NCBI GenBank assembly: GCA_051001995.1
Contig: JBPCMT010000171.1
Location: forward strand, 1 to 30,457
Reading direction: 5' to 3'
Length of the DNA: 30,457 nt
From: CAWEHQ01 sp051001995
Lineage (GTDB): Bacteria; Actinomycetota; Thermoleophilia; Solirubrobacterales; Thermoleophilaceae
Part shown: positions 1 to 7,676 of the stretch, one piece after another
Layout: each line of letters starts with the position of its first letter
Numbering within the stretch: position 1 is the first letter of the stretch
Made by a program: the position numbers and the translations under genes
Notes under the pieces: model-generated
The model's input: the letters and a program-made list of their open reading frames with translations, nothing else
The model's database searches: none
Told to the model about the DNA's origin: nothing

Positions 1-875
1 CGGCGGCGGGCGCGACCGCCCGAGGAGCGGCGCGTGGTGGCTGCTCTGCTCTTTGACTTGCTGTCGGCTTCGGCGGCGGCGCGCACCTCTCTCGCGCTGA
101 GGTCCGTCCGAGTGTCCTGCCCCGACAGCGTGTCGCCGCTCGCCGCGGCTGCGCCGCCGTCGTCGGCGAGGCGAAAGAGGACGACCGTGATGTTGTCCTT
201 GCCGCCCGCGTCGTTCGCCGCCTCGACGAGCCGGTGCGCCGCCTCTTCGAGCGATCCGTCCGCGCGCAGGAGGTCGCGGAGGCGCTCCTCGGAGACCATC
301 GACGTGAGCCCGTCGGAGCAGACGAGGTACACGTCGCCGGCACGGGCGGGGCAGGTGAAGGTCTCGACCTCCACCTCCGGCTCCGGTCCGAGCGCCCGCG
401 TGATGATCGACCGCTGAGGGTGCGACTCCGCCTCCTTGGGGTCCAGCTCTCCGCGGCGGACCAGCTCCTCGACGAGCGAGTGGTCGCGCGTCAACCGCTC
501 GAGCGCGTCGTCGCGCAGGCGGTAGAGGCGGCTGTCGCCGACGTGACCGGTGACCACGTCGCCCCCATCGACGAGGACCGCGGTGAAGGTCGTCCCCATC
601 CCGGCGCGCGAGTCGTCCTCCTGCGCGAGCTCGTAGATGCGACGGTTGGCCGCCCGCGCCGTGTCGGCGAGGCGAGCCTCGGCCTCGCCGGCGGCGGCGT
701 CACCGTCGGCGAGCGTCTCGACCGCGATCCGCGAGGCGACCTCGCCGGCGCGCGCGCCGCCCATCCCGTCGGCGACGCAGAACACGGGCGCGGACTCGAG
801 GAACGAGTCCTCGTTCGAGCTGCGTTGGCGGCCGACGTCCGTGAGCCCGGCCTGATCGGCGATCGTGAGCGTCAC
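1..875 (-). CDS. pstP: PP2C-family Ser/Thr protein phosphatase, PstP-like (3' end outside the window)
   Basis: Removes phosphate from Ser/Thr residues of kinase substrates and of the kinases themselves; a Mn/Mg-dependent PP2C enzyme. The reading frame starts with GTG at 875; the next codon but one upstream is a stop, so this start is forced. The N-terminus shows the family motifs in order: the R-S-S-N-E-D-S stretch, then V-A-D-G-M-G-G with the metal-binding Asp. Near base 200 the C-terminal PP2C strand D-N-I-T-V-V-L-F-R-L is readable, followed by a low-complexity Ala/Ser/Arg/Asp linker that stays open to base 1. PstP proteins continue into a membrane helix and an outer domain; that part would lie outside the window. 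The gene follows fhaB by 11 bases and is last of the visible kinase-fhaA-fhaB-phosphatase run. The family call is secure; the symbol is by synteny with mycobacteria. Confidence 0.9.
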   Translation of the reverse strand, partial: MTLTIADQAGLTDVGRQRSSNEDSFLESAPVFCVADGMGGARAGEVASRIAVETLADGDAAAGEAEARLADTARAANRRIYELAQEDDSRAGMGTTFTAVLVDGGDVVTGHVGDSRLYRLRDDALERLTRDHSLVEELVRRGELDPKEAESHPQRSIITRALGPEPEVEVETFTCPARAGDVYLVCSDGLTSMVSEERLRDLLRADGSLEEAAHRLVEAANDAGGKDNITVVLFRLADDGGAAAASGDTLSGQDTRTDLSAREVRAAAEADSKSKSRAATTRRSSGGRARR

Positions 876-886
876 GAGCTAGGACA

Positions 887-1375
887 TCACTCCTGGTAGC
901 GGTACTCGGTGTCGCCGATCCGCACGCTGTCCGCGACCTTGAGGCGCTCGGGGCGCCGTAGCTGACGACCGTTGAGGTAGGTGCCGTTGGTCGAGCCCAT
1001 GTCCTCGATGTACATGAACTGGCCGCGCGGAAAGATCCGCGCGTGGGCGGAGGACGCGAACGGGTCGTCGACCTTGATCTCGGCCGAGTGCGACCGCCCC
1101 AGGGTCGCGCTGTCGCCGATCTGAAACGCGGTGTCGGGCTCGTGCCCCATGGCCGCGATGACGACCAGCCGCGGTTCGATGCCGTCGCGCAGGTCCATGC
1201 CCGGCTCGCGGCGGCGCTCGCGATCCTCGGGGAGACCGCCGGCGGCCACCGGCACGGCGTCGTCCGCGCTATGGCGGGACATGTCGCGCAGCGCGCTGCG
1301 CGCAACCCAGAACAGGAACAGGTAGAGCACCACGAGGAAGCCGAACTTGAGCAGGAGGGCGACTGGATCGGTCAT
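887..1375 (-). CDS. fhaB: Membrane-anchored FHA-domain protein, FhaB/FipA-like
   Basis: A phosphothreonine-reading adaptor of 162 residues. Residues about 5-25 form one hydrophobic helix (V-A-L-L-L-K-F-G-F-L-V-V-L-Y-L), followed by a charged, probably flexible linker to about residue 65. The C-terminal half is an FHA domain with the phosphopeptide-binding signature: G-R-S-H-S, the S-S-A-H-A turn, and G-S-T-N-G-T-Y-L-N-G. In mycobacteria FhaB (FipA) is phosphorylated by the cluster kinases and links them to cell-wall synthesis and division; that role here is inferred. The ATG at 1375 lies 2 bases after the fhaA stop and the gene ends 11 bases before the phosphatase start, so co-translation with both is likely. 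Upstream in-frame codons exist inside fhaA, but the helix begins right after this ATG. Confidence 0.9.
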   Translation of the reverse strand: MTDPVALLLKFGFLVVLYLFLFWVARSALRDMSRHSADDAVPVAAGGLPEDRERRREPGMDLRDGIEPRLVVIAAMGHEPDTAFQIGDSATLGRSHSAEIKVDDPFASSAHARIFPRGQFMYIEDMGSTNGTYLNGRQLRRPERLKVADSVRIGDTEYRYQE

Positions 1376-1377
1376 GG

Positions 1378-2157
1378 CTACTCGACCTCGAAGGTGAGGC
1401 GAGAGACGCCGACCGCGATCTCGTCCCCGGGCTCGAGCGGCGCCTCGCCCTCGATCCTCCGCCCGTTGACCTTCACGCCATTGGTGGAGCCGAGGTCCAC
1501 GGCGATCCAGCCGGCGCGGTCGCGGCGCAGCTCCATGTGCCGGCGCGAGACGTTCGGGTCCTCGAGCATCAGGTCGCAGTCGCGACTGCGCCCGACGACC
1601 ATTCGGTCGCCCGAGACGATCGTCCGCTTGCCGTCGCCGACGAGGATCGCGCGCTGGACCGCCACCTGCTGGGGCATCGGCGTCTCGAGCTTGCGCGGCG
1701 CGCGATCCGGCGAGTAGACCATCGTGTGCCCGTGGTCGGCGGCGGCTGACACGTCCGGCGCGCCCGCGCCGGACGCCTCGTCGGCGGCGGCGTCGGACAT
1801 CCAGGCGCCGATCCCGAACTCGCCGGTCCGCAGGCGCTCGTCGGTCTCGAGCGCTACGCGCGGGCGCGTGACGAGCGCGAGGCCCTCTCGCCGAGCGTGC
1901 TCGAGGAGGTAGTCCGACAGCTCCTTTTGGAGCGCGCCCTCGTAGTTCTGGAACTGCTCCCTGTCGGCCGTCGAGAGGTAGACGGCGTACTCGTTCGGGA
2001 CGTAGGTGTGAGATACCGAGACGACCTTGCTGTCGTCCATCTCCTTCGCGAGCTTGCGCGCCAGCTCGACCGGCTGGACGCGCGACTTGAAGGCGCGTCC
2101 GAACGCGCCCTCGACCGCTCCGGCGATCTTCGCCTCGAGGTTTCTCAGCATGCTCAC
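1378..2157 (-). CDS. fhaA: FhaA-like protein: DUF3662 domain plus C-terminal FHA domain
   Basis: A 259-residue cytoplasmic phosphothreonine-binding adaptor. Residues about 1-115 match the DUF3662/FhaA N-terminal domain (M-L-R-N-L-E-A-K-I-A-G-A-V-E-G-A-F-G-R and the Q-P-V-E-L-A-R-K-L motif). A low-complexity linker follows, then an FHA domain from about 165 to the end with V-V-G-R-S-R-D-C-D, N-V-S-R-R-H and G-S-T-N-G-V. In Mycobacterium, FhaA binds the phosphorylated pseudokinase domain of MviN and slows peptidoglycan synthesis at the pole and septum; here that is family knowledge only. The annotated GTG at 2157 competes with an ATG two codons later at 2151; neither has a strong ribosome binding site. 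The gene sits 24 bases after the kinase stop and 2 bases before fhaB. Confidence 0.92.
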   Translation of the reverse strand: MSMLRNLEAKIAGAVEGAFGRAFKSRVQPVELARKLAKEMDDSKVVSVSHTYVPNEYAVYLSTADREQFQNYEGALQKELSDYLLEHARREGLALVTRPRVALETDERLRTGEFGIGAWMSDAAADEASGAGAPDVSAAADHGHTMVYSPDRAPRKLETPMPQQVAVQRAILVGDGKRTIVSGDRMVVGRSRDCDLMLEDPNVSRRHMELRRDRAGWIAVDLGSTNGVKVNGRRIEGEAPLEPGDEIAVGVSRLTFEVE

Positions 2158-2181
2158 TTCGAAGTTGGCCTCGTGAGCATC

Positions 2182-3882
2182 CTACGGAAAGGAGGGCCGA
2201 TCCCACGCGTTTGCACGCACGCCGGCGGCTGCGGCCGCGACCGATGACGCAGCGCCCACGACGGCTCCGGCGGCGAGCCCGCGCGCGTCTGAGCCGGCGA
2301 CGTCGCTCGCCAGGAGCCGGCCGAGCCACTCGTGCGCCGCGACGAGCGCGATCGCCCACGCGATCGCGCCAACGAGATCGAGCGGTAGGGCGCGGCCGCG
2401 CACGACGAGGCCGAGGCCCACGGCCAGCGCCGCCCAAGCACCCGCCACCACCGGGAGCGGCGAGGCGAGCGCCGGGTAGACCGCGTCTCGCGCCGCCCCC
2501 AACGCGGAGCCCTCCCAGGCCGCGGTGCGCGCGGTGTCCTCAACCGCCCCGAAGAGCAGCCCCTGGCCGGTCAGGACCTCCGCCGCCGCCAGCCATGCGA
2601 GCCCGAGCGCGGCGAGCGCCGCGCGCCGCCACGCCGTCGAGGCGAGCGCCGCGACGGCCACGAACATCGGCGCCAGCCCGAGTGCCCCGAGCAGCGGCGC
2701 AAGCGCCGGAGCGGACCACAGGAGCCCCGCGCGCGGGAGCAGGAGCGGCACCGGCCCCAGCGCGACGGCCAGTACCAGCGCGGTGCCCTGGAGGCCGGCC
2801 ACCGGCGAGGCGAACCAGAGAACGACGGCGCCCGCGGCCAGCATCCAGCCGATGCGCGGCAGCAGCGCAACCAGCGCGGCCATCCCGGCGGCGACCCCCA
2901 GAGCCGGTATCGGAAAGGGCGGCGCCCCGAGCAGCTCCAGCGCGGCGGCGGTGAGCGCACCGGCGGCGAGCCCGGCGCCGGTGCGCCGCAACCAGCCGGG
3001 GGCGCGCCTCGGGCGCGGCCGCTCGAAGGCCGCCGCGCTCGGGATCCCGAAGCGCCGCCGGGTGGCCGGCTCGACGAGGCCACCCTCCTCCGCCAGTGCA
3101 CGGTCGGCGGCGCGAAGCTCGGCCTCGAGCCGCCCCAGCGACGGCCGGAGCTCGGGGCGCAGGTCGAGCGCGGCGTCGACCGCGCGGCACAGCTCGGGCG
3201 GTAGGTCGCGGCGCAGGCGCCCCAGCGGGACGACCGGGCGTCCGCCCAGCCGCGCCGCCGGTACGCCCCCCGCGCCGGCGCCGCCCCAGGCCTCGTGGAG
3301 GGTGAGCGCCAGCGAGTAGACGTCCGCCGCGGGCGAGACGCGGTCGCCCTCTGCCTGCTCGGGCGCCATGTACGCGAACGTTCCCACGACGTCTCCGGTC
3401 CGCGTCAGCGCCTCCTCGCCCGCGACGTGGGCGACGCCGAAGTCGGTCAGCTTCGCGAAGCCGGCCCCGACCGCCGGCTCGGCGACCACGATCACGTTCT
3501 GGGGCTTCACATCGCGGTGGATCACGCCCTGGGCGTGGGCGTACGCGAGCGCGGAGCAGAGCGCGATTCCGATCCCGCAGACGTCGCGGTCGGACAGCGC
3601 GCCCGCCGAAGCGAGCTCGGCCATCGTACGGCCGCGGACGAGCTCCGAGACAAGGTAGGTGGCCTCGTCGTCCGAGCCGAGCTCGTACAGGGCCACGATC
3701 CCCGGGTGGGAGAGCCGCGCGGCCACGCGCCCCTCGCGCTCGGCACGCGGGCCGAGGCTGCCGTCGCCATGGGGGATCGCCTTGACCGCGACCAGTCGCT
3801 CGAGGCGCTCGTCGAGCGCCTCCCAGACGGTTCCGTGGCCGCCGCGCCCCAACCGCCGCTCGAGCCGGTAGCGGTCGAGCAC
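2182..3882 (-). CDS. Ser/Thr protein kinase with a C-terminal polytopic membrane domain
   Basis: A 566-residue Hanks-type kinase with all catalytic elements: glycine loop G-R-G-G-H-G-T-V (12-19), ATP lysine K34 in V-A-V-K, helix-C Glu near residue 50, catalytic loop H-R-D-V-K-P-Q-N (D124), D-F-G (D147) and the activation segment ending in A-P-E-Q. After about residue 260 comes an Arg/Pro-rich juxtamembrane stretch and then, from about 305 to 550, a run of Ala/Leu/Val/Gly-rich hydrophobic segments that can make roughly eight or more helices. There is no single helix with PASTA repeats, so this is not PknB. The start GTG at 3882 places the kinase fold at residue 1, as usual for the family. It precedes fhaA by 24 bases and should form the first gene of a phospho-signalling operon; what the membrane part senses is unknown. 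Confidence 0.92.
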   Translation of the reverse strand: MLDRYRLERRLGRGGHGTVWEALDERLERLVAVKAIPHGDGSLGPRAEREGRVAARLSHPGIVALYELGSDDEATYLVSELVRGRTMAELASAGALSDRDVCGIGIALCSALAYAHAQGVIHRDVKPQNVIVVAEPAVGAGFAKLTDFGVAHVAGEEALTRTGDVVGTFAYMAPEQAEGDRVSPAADVYSLALTLHEAWGGAGAGGVPAARLGGRPVVPLGRLRRDLPPELCRAVDAALDLRPELRPSLGRLEAELRAADRALAEEGGLVEPATRRRFGIPSAAAFERPRPRRAPGWLRRTGAGLAAGALTAAALELLGAPPFPIPALGVAAGMAALVALLPRIGWMLAAGAVVLWFASPVAGLQGTALVLAVALGPVPLLLPRAGLLWSAPALAPLLGALGLAPMFVAVAALASTAWRRAALAALGLAWLAAAEVLTGQGLLFGAVEDTARTAAWEGSALGAARDAVYPALASPLPVVAGAWAALAVGLGLVVRGRALPLDLVGAIAWAIALVAAHEWLGRLLASDVAGSDARGLAAGAVVGAASSVAAAAAGVRANAWDRPSFP

Positions 3883-4123
3883 GCGATCCTCAGCCCCGAC
3901 CGCGACGGTGAGCGGCTCGCGGGCGCGACGCTCAGTGGGGCTGTGGGAGTCGATCGCTGGCGTGGTGATGGGTCTCGGGTTCGGCTCGCGGCGTCCGCTC
4001 CCTGCCGCCCGGGCGTCGCTGCAACGATCGATGATGGCAGCGAGCGGTCTCCGCCGCCGGACCTGCCGCTACGTTGTCGAGGTCCCGTGGGCAGGTCGCC
4101 TCGGATCCCCGCCGGACGGATGC

Positions 4124-5296
4124 GTGTCCTTCTTCGACGAACGCGACAACCCATCGGGCGCGGCTGGCGGGCGCGAGCGCCCGCCGCGTGGCGGTTCCGC
4201 GGCGGAGCCGGGGAGTGGCTCGGGGGGGCGACCGCCAGGGGGGTCGCGGCGGCCTCGAGGCGGCCCGGGCACCGATCGTCAGACCGTCGCCCGGCGGCGG
4301 GCCGTCGGGATCGGCGGGGGGATCCTGGTAGTGATCCTCGCCGCGCTCCTGGTCCGCGGCTGTCTCGATGCGCGCGAGGAACGGACATTCGAGGACTACG
4401 TCCAGGAGGTCTCGTCGGTGATCGCCGAGTCGGGCCAGGAGAGCGAGGCGCTGTTCGAGCTGCTCGAGGACCCGGGCGACCTCGGCGCCGTCGACGTGCA
4501 GAACACCCTCAACGGCCTCAGCGTGGACGCGCAGCGGCTCGTCGAGCGCGCCGAGTCGGCGAACCCGCCCGACGAGCTCACGGGCGCGCAGGACCTGGTC
4601 GTCCAGACCCTCGAGCGCCGGCGCGACGGGCTGAGCGGGATCGCCGAGGGGATCCCCGGCGCGCTCGGCGACGAGCAGCAGGACGAGGCGATCGAGGCGA
4701 TCGCCGCCGACCTGCAGAGCTTCCTCGCGAGCGACGTGATCTACTCACAGCAGGCGAAGCCGCGCATCGAGGATGCGCTCGCCGAGCAGGACCTCGAGGC
4801 CGAGGTCGACGAGCTGCCCGACAGCCAGTTCCTCCCCGAGATCGGGCTGCTCGACCCCACCACCGTGAGCGAGGCCGTGGACCAGATCCGCACCGACGGC
4901 GCGGACGAGGACCAGAAGGCAAGTCCCGGCCTGCACGGCACCGGGCTCGGCGAGGTCACCGCTCAGCCCTCCGGCGAGGCGCTCGTCGAGGGCGCGCCGA
5001 CCGAGGTCGCCCTCGGACAGGACCTCGCGCTCGACGTCCAGGTACAGAACCAGGGCGACAACGACGAGTCGGACGTGATCGTGACCGCCACGATCGAGGG
5101 GAGCGGCGCCCCGATCGAGCTCGAGGGCTCGCTCGACACGATCGCCGCCGGCGCGACCGAGACCGTCAGCCTGCCGCTCGAGGAAGCCCCGCCAACCGGG
5201 GAGGAGCTCGACATCACGGTGAGCATCGAGCCCGTCCCCGGCGAGAAGGTCGCCGACAACAACGAGGGCGCCTTCACGGTGCTGTTCACCGAATGA
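4124..5296 (+). CDS. Single-pass membrane protein with C-terminal CARDB-like domain
   Basis: A 390-residue protein of unknown function. I chose GTG at 4124, 72 codons inside a longer open frame, because it gives the N-terminus M-S-F-F-D-E-R-D that I recall from similar proteins in Thermoleophilia, and because the upstream part reads as Arg-rich noise. Residues about 8-57 are a Pro/Gly/Arg-rich cytoplasmic tail; about 60-80 a membrane helix (V-G-I-G-G-G-I-L-V-V-I-L-A-A-L-L-V); then an acidic, mostly helical exported region with the D-V-I-Y-S-Q-Q-A motif. The last 100 residues (V-Q-V-Q-N-Q-G-D-N-D through V-A-D-N-N-E-G-A-F) look like a CARDB immunoglobulin-like adhesion domain. It is transcribed away from the kinase, with a 241-base divergent gap between the two chosen starts. 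A role in envelope structure is only a guess. Confidence 0.8.
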   Translation: MSFFDERDNPSGAAGGRERPPRGGSAAEPGSGSGGRPPGGSRRPRGGPGTDRQTVARRRAVGIGGGILVVILAALLVRGCLDAREERTFEDYVQEVSSVIAESGQESEALFELLEDPGDLGAVDVQNTLNGLSVDAQRLVERAESANPPDELTGAQDLVVQTLERRRDGLSGIAEGIPGALGDEQQDEAIEAIAADLQSFLASDVIYSQQAKPRIEDALAEQDLEAEVDELPDSQFLPEIGLLDPTTVSEAVDQIRTDGADEDQKASPGLHGTGLGEVTAQPSGEALVEGAPTEVALGQDLALDVQVQNQGDNDESDVIVTATIEGSGAPIELEGSLDTIAAGATETVSLPLEEAPPTGEELDITVSIEPVPGEKVADNNEGAFTVLFTE

Positions 5297-5322
5297 CGGC
5301 GGCTGCCGTGGAATCAACCATC

Positions 5323-5328
5323 TAGGCT
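5323..5328 (+). promoter_or_regulatory. -10 element for a probably leaderless DUF4446 gene
   Basis: The hexamer TAGGCT fits the actinobacterial TANNNT pattern and ends 6 bases before the GTG at 5335, so transcription starting at the usual distance would begin at or next to the start codon. No Shine-Dalgarno sequence fits in the space left. It is preceded by ATCAACCATC, a string met again before rnpA and, in part, before the tRNA. No good -35 was seen. Confidence 0.5.
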
Positions 5329-5334
5329 GAGGCC

Positions 5335-5898
5335 GTGCCGCTCGACGAGCTCACCACCACGGTCGGCGCCGTAGCCCTCGCCGCCGGCGCCGTCGCACTC
5401 GTCGCGCTCGTCCTGGCGGTGGTGGTCGCGGTCAAGGCCCGCCGCCTGCGTGCCGCCCAGTCGACGGTGCTCGGCGGGCACGAGCGCCGGGACCTCGTGG
5501 CGCACGCCGAGCGACTCGAGAACGGGTTCGTCGAGCTGCGCGACTGGGTCGAGGACTCGCTCAGCGGCCTCGACCAGCGGTCGATCGCCCAGGACGCGCG
5601 CATCGCCGGATGCGTGGCGCATCGCGCGGTGATCCGCTACGACGCCTACGGCGAGATGTCCGGGCAGCAGTCGAGCTCGCTCGCGCTGCTCGACTCGCAC
5701 CGCTCGGGCGTCGTCATCTCCTCGATCTCCCATCGCGACCAGGCGCGCATCTACGTCAAGCAGGTGCACGAGGGCGAGTCGGAGGTGCAGCTGTCGCCCG
5801 AGGAGCACGAGGCGGTCACGAGCGCGCTCGGCTCCCACCCGCAGGGCGCGCCGGACACCGGCGTCGTACGGGCGCACGACGCCCGCCAAAGCGCCTGA
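5335..5898 (+). CDS. DUF4446 family membrane protein
   Basis: A 187-residue conserved protein of unknown function. The N-terminal 35 residues are a strongly hydrophobic Ala/Val/Leu membrane helix, followed by a basic K-A-R-R-L-R-A-A-Q stretch, a short amphipathic, coiled-coil-prone region, and a compact globular domain. The core V-I-R-Y-D-A-Y-G-E-M-S-G-Q-Q-S-S-S-L-A-L-L-D and G-V-V-I-S-S-I-S-H-R-D-Q-A-R-I-Y-V-K are the hallmarks of DUF4446. The GTG start at 5335 is set by the N-terminal helix and by a -10 element 6 bases upstream, which suggests a leaderless message. It lies 38 bases after the CARDB protein and 31 before pheA. The C-terminal 25 residues are variable and probably disordered. 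Confidence 0.88.
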   Translation: MPLDELTTTVGAVALAAGAVALVALVLAVVVAVKARRLRAAQSTVLGGHERRDLVAHAERLENGFVELRDWVEDSLSGLDQRSIAQDARIAGCVAHRAVIRYDAYGEMSGQQSSSLALLDSHRSGVVISSISHRDQARIYVKQVHEGESEVQLSPEEHEAVTSALGSHPQGAPDTGVVRAHDARQSA

Positions 5899-5929
5899 GC
5901 CGGGCCGCGGATCCGGCTCGCCCGCCGTC

Positions 5930-6775
5930 GTGAGGGTCGCCTTCCTCGGCCCGGCCGGCACCTTCACCGAGGAGGCGCTGCGGGCGTCGATCCGGGGCGA
6001 CGCCGAACAGGTCCCGCTGGCCACCGTCCGCGAGGCGGTCATGGCCGTGCAGGCGGGCGACGTCGACAGGGCCGTCGTCCCGATCGAGAACGCGCTCGAG
6101 GGATCGGTGCGTGCCACGCTCGACACGCTCGCGGGCGACGCGCCCGACGTGCGCATCGAGGCGCAGGTCACATGGCCGATCCATCACTGCCTGATCGCGA
6201 CGCGGGCCGACTCGCTCGACGCCGTCACTCGCGTCGTGTCGCACCCGCAGGCGATGTCGCAGTGCCGTCGCTTTCTGGCGGAACGGCTCGCGCACGCCCA
6301 GCGCGTGGCCGCCACCTCGACCGCCGAGGCGGTTCGGCTCGTGTCCGCGGCGGACGAGCCGTGGGCGGCCATCGGCTCCCGCCTGTCCGCGGAGCGCTAC
6401 GGCTGCGAGGTCCTCGCCGAGCATGTCGAGGACCGATCGGACAACCTCACCCGCTTCGTCTGGCTCGCTCCGATCGGCCCCGCCGGCGAGTCTCCGCTCG
6501 CTCCGATCGACGCGCCCACCAAGACGTCGGTCGTCTTTTGGGGCTTCGACGACGACTCGCCGGGTGCGCTCGTCGGCGTCCTCTCCGAGCTCGCCCGGCG
6601 CGGCGTCAACCTGACGAAGATCGAGAGCCGCCCCCGCCGCGTGCGGCTCGGGCACTACATGTTCTTCGCCGATCTCGACGGGGCGGTGTCCGACGGTGCG
6701 GTTCGCGACGCCCTCGAGGCGCTCGGGCGACGGGTCGAGACGCTCCGCGTGCTCGGCTCGTATCCGGCCGGCTGA
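5930..6775 (+). CDS. pheA: Prephenate dehydratase
   Basis: Converts prephenate to phenylpyruvate, the committed step to phenylalanine. The 281-residue protein is the monofunctional type: periplasmic-binding-protein-like catalytic part (residues 1 to about 180) and a C-terminal ACT domain. The start M-R-V-A-F-L-G-P-A-G-T-F-T-E-E-A, the V-P-I-E-N loop, S-H-P-Q-A-M-S-Q-C and the catalytic T-R-F in N-L-T-R-F-V-W-L are all present; the ACT domain carries the phenylalanine-sensing E-S-R-P motif. So activity and feedback inhibition by phenylalanine are both expected. The GTG at 5930 puts the conserved strand directly at the N-terminus. No chorismate mutase domain is fused and no other aromatic gene is nearby, so the rest of the pathway must lie elsewhere. 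Confidence 0.96.
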   Translation: MRVAFLGPAGTFTEEALRASIRGDAEQVPLATVREAVMAVQAGDVDRAVVPIENALEGSVRATLDTLAGDAPDVRIEAQVTWPIHHCLIATRADSLDAVTRVVSHPQAMSQCRRFLAERLAHAQRVAATSTAEAVRLVSAADEPWAAIGSRLSAERYGCEVLAEHVEDRSDNLTRFVWLAPIGPAGESPLAPIDAPTKTSVVFWGFDDDSPGALVGVLSELARRGVNLTKIESRPRRVRLGHYMFFADLDGAVSDGAVRDALEALGRRVETLRVLGSYPAG

Positions 6776-6815
6776 ATCGCCGATTCCGGCCGGCCGAAGC
6801 CGCAGGACGCGCCGC

Positions 6816-6821
6816 TACACT
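6816..6821 (+). promoter_or_regulatory. -10 element before the HNH endonuclease gene
   Basis: TACACT fits TANNNT and ends 11 bases before the GTG at 6833. Transcription would start about 4-5 bases before the start codon or on it, leaving no room for a Shine-Dalgarno sequence. No convincing -35 is seen. The gene is probably transcribed separately from pheA. Confidence 0.45.
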
Positions 6822-6832
6822 GGCGCGCAGCC

Positions 6833-7438
6833 GTGGCCGCGACCGCCACTCCGGAAGCCTTGGAGGGCCGGGACCCAGTCCCAGCCGGCGCCGTGCTGCC
6901 CGGGGCACCCGAGCGGCGGCGCGGCGGGACGAGTGGCCGGGTGCTGGTCCTCAACGCCTCGTACGAGCCGATCAACGTTTGCACGGTCAGGCGAGCCACG
7001 GTGCTCTTCCTGAAGCAGCGCGCCGAGATCCTCGAGGAGGGCGGCTGGCGCCTTCACGCGGAAAGCCTGACCATCCCGCGGCCGGTGGTGATCCGCCTCG
7101 TGACCTACGTGCGGATCCCGCGCGACGCGCACAGCCGCAAGATCACGCGCCGCGCGATCTTCGCGCGCGACCGCTGGACGTGTCAGTACTGCGGCCGCGA
7201 GCGAGGAAAGCTCACCGTCGATCACGTGATCCCGCGCTCGAAGGGCGGCTCGTCCGCGTGGGACAACATCGTGACCAGTTGCGCGCCCTGCAACCGTCGC
7301 AAGGGGGACCGGCTGCCGCGCCAGGCGGAGATGCACCCGCTGACCCATCCGAGCCCTCCCGGCCCGACGATCTTCGTCCACGTGGCCGCTTCGGCGATCC
7401 CACCGGTCTGGGAGCAGTACCTGCCGCTGGCGGCGTAG
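6833..7438 (+). CDS. HNH endonuclease family protein
   Basis: A 201-residue protein with a complete HNH (beta-beta-alpha metal) module: C-Q-Y-C at 117-120, D130-H131 in V-D-H-V-I-P-R-S-K-G-G, N145, then C-A-P-C-N at 150-154 and K157. The four cysteines should hold a structural zinc and the D-H/N/H set a catalytic metal. The front half has the R-V-L-V-L-N-A-S-Y-E-P-I-N-V-C signature of the single-copy HNH family widespread in actinobacteria and cyanobacteria; those proteins are chromosomal and not tied to introns or phages, and their substrate is unknown. Residues 1-35 are a Pro/Ala/Gly-rich leader; translation could instead begin further in, but the nearby -10 supports GTG 6833. It converges with gyrA across a hairpin terminator. 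Confidence 0.87.
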   Translation: MAATATPEALEGRDPVPAGAVLPGAPERRRGGTSGRVLVLNASYEPINVCTVRRATVLFLKQRAEILEEGGWRLHAESLTIPRPVVIRLVTYVRIPRDAHSRKITRRAIFARDRWTCQYCGRERGKLTVDHVIPRSKGGSSAWDNIVTSCAPCNRRKGDRLPRQAEMHPLTHPSPPGPTIFVHVAASAIPPVWEQYLPLAA

Positions 7439-7476
7439 GCGCGCGGACGCCGCCCCGCGGACGCCTTGAAGAACGA

Positions 7477-7502
7477 CGAAGGGCGCCCTCAGGCGCCCTT
7501 CG
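7477..7502. terminator. Strong hairpin terminator between HNH gene and gyrA side
   Basis: An 11-bp perfect stem, CGAAGGGCGCC, then loop CTCA, then its exact complement. It begins 38 bases after the HNH stop codon. There is no U-tract on the plus side; on the minus side the sequence that follows is moderately T-rich (TCGTTCTTC). It can end transcripts from both sides, including any small RNA read from about 7700 on the minus strand. Confidence 0.8.
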
Positions 7503-7539
7503 CGGTTGAACTGCTGGACTCGGTCGACGAGACGCTCTG

Positions 7540-7578
7540 CCACGCAATCGCGTGGGGCCGGAGGGACGACTCCCGGCC
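7540..7578. other. Two adjacent hairpins in the HNH-gyrA gap
   Basis: First hairpin 7540-7555: CCACGC, loop AATC, GCGTGG, perfect. Second hairpin 7556-7578: GGCC, three-base bulge, GGGA, loop CGAC, TCCC, GGCC. They abut each other and lie between the small ORF at 7632-7676 and the terminator at 7477-7502, so a minus-strand transcript would be highly folded. Function unknown. Confidence 0.55.
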
Positions 7579-7631
7579 TGTCTCGCCGACGGTGCCCGGA
7601 ATGGACTCCGCCAAGCGGGCCCAGCTCCGAC

Positions 7632-7676
7632 CTAGCGGCCGGCCACCTCCAGGGTCCCGACAAATCTGTGAATCAA
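7632..7676 (-). CDS. Candidate 14-codon ORF behind a near-perfect Shine-Dalgarno sequence
   Basis: TTG at 7676 opens a frame reading M-I-H-R-F-V-G-T-L-E-V-A-G-R and closing with TAG at 7632. The reason for calling it is the ribosome binding site: AAAGGAGGTG on the minus strand (7694-7685) is fully complementary to the 16S rRNA 3' end and sits 8 bases before the TTG, a far stronger site than any of the large genes here has. A loose -10 (TTACAT, 7714-7709) lies just upstream. The peptide could be a leader peptide or microprotein; the transcript continues through two hairpins to the terminator at 7477-7502. A chance match, or a structured RNA in which the sequence has another role, is possible. 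No homology is claimed. Confidence 0.45.
   Translation of the reverse strand: MIHRFVGTLEVAGR

Noticed and set aside
3908..4123. Longer N-terminus for the CARDB protein starting at 3908
   Set aside because: The extra 72 residues are Arg/Ser-rich with no domain, and lie in the divergent gap beside the kinase start; GTG 4124 gives a recognisable N-terminus.
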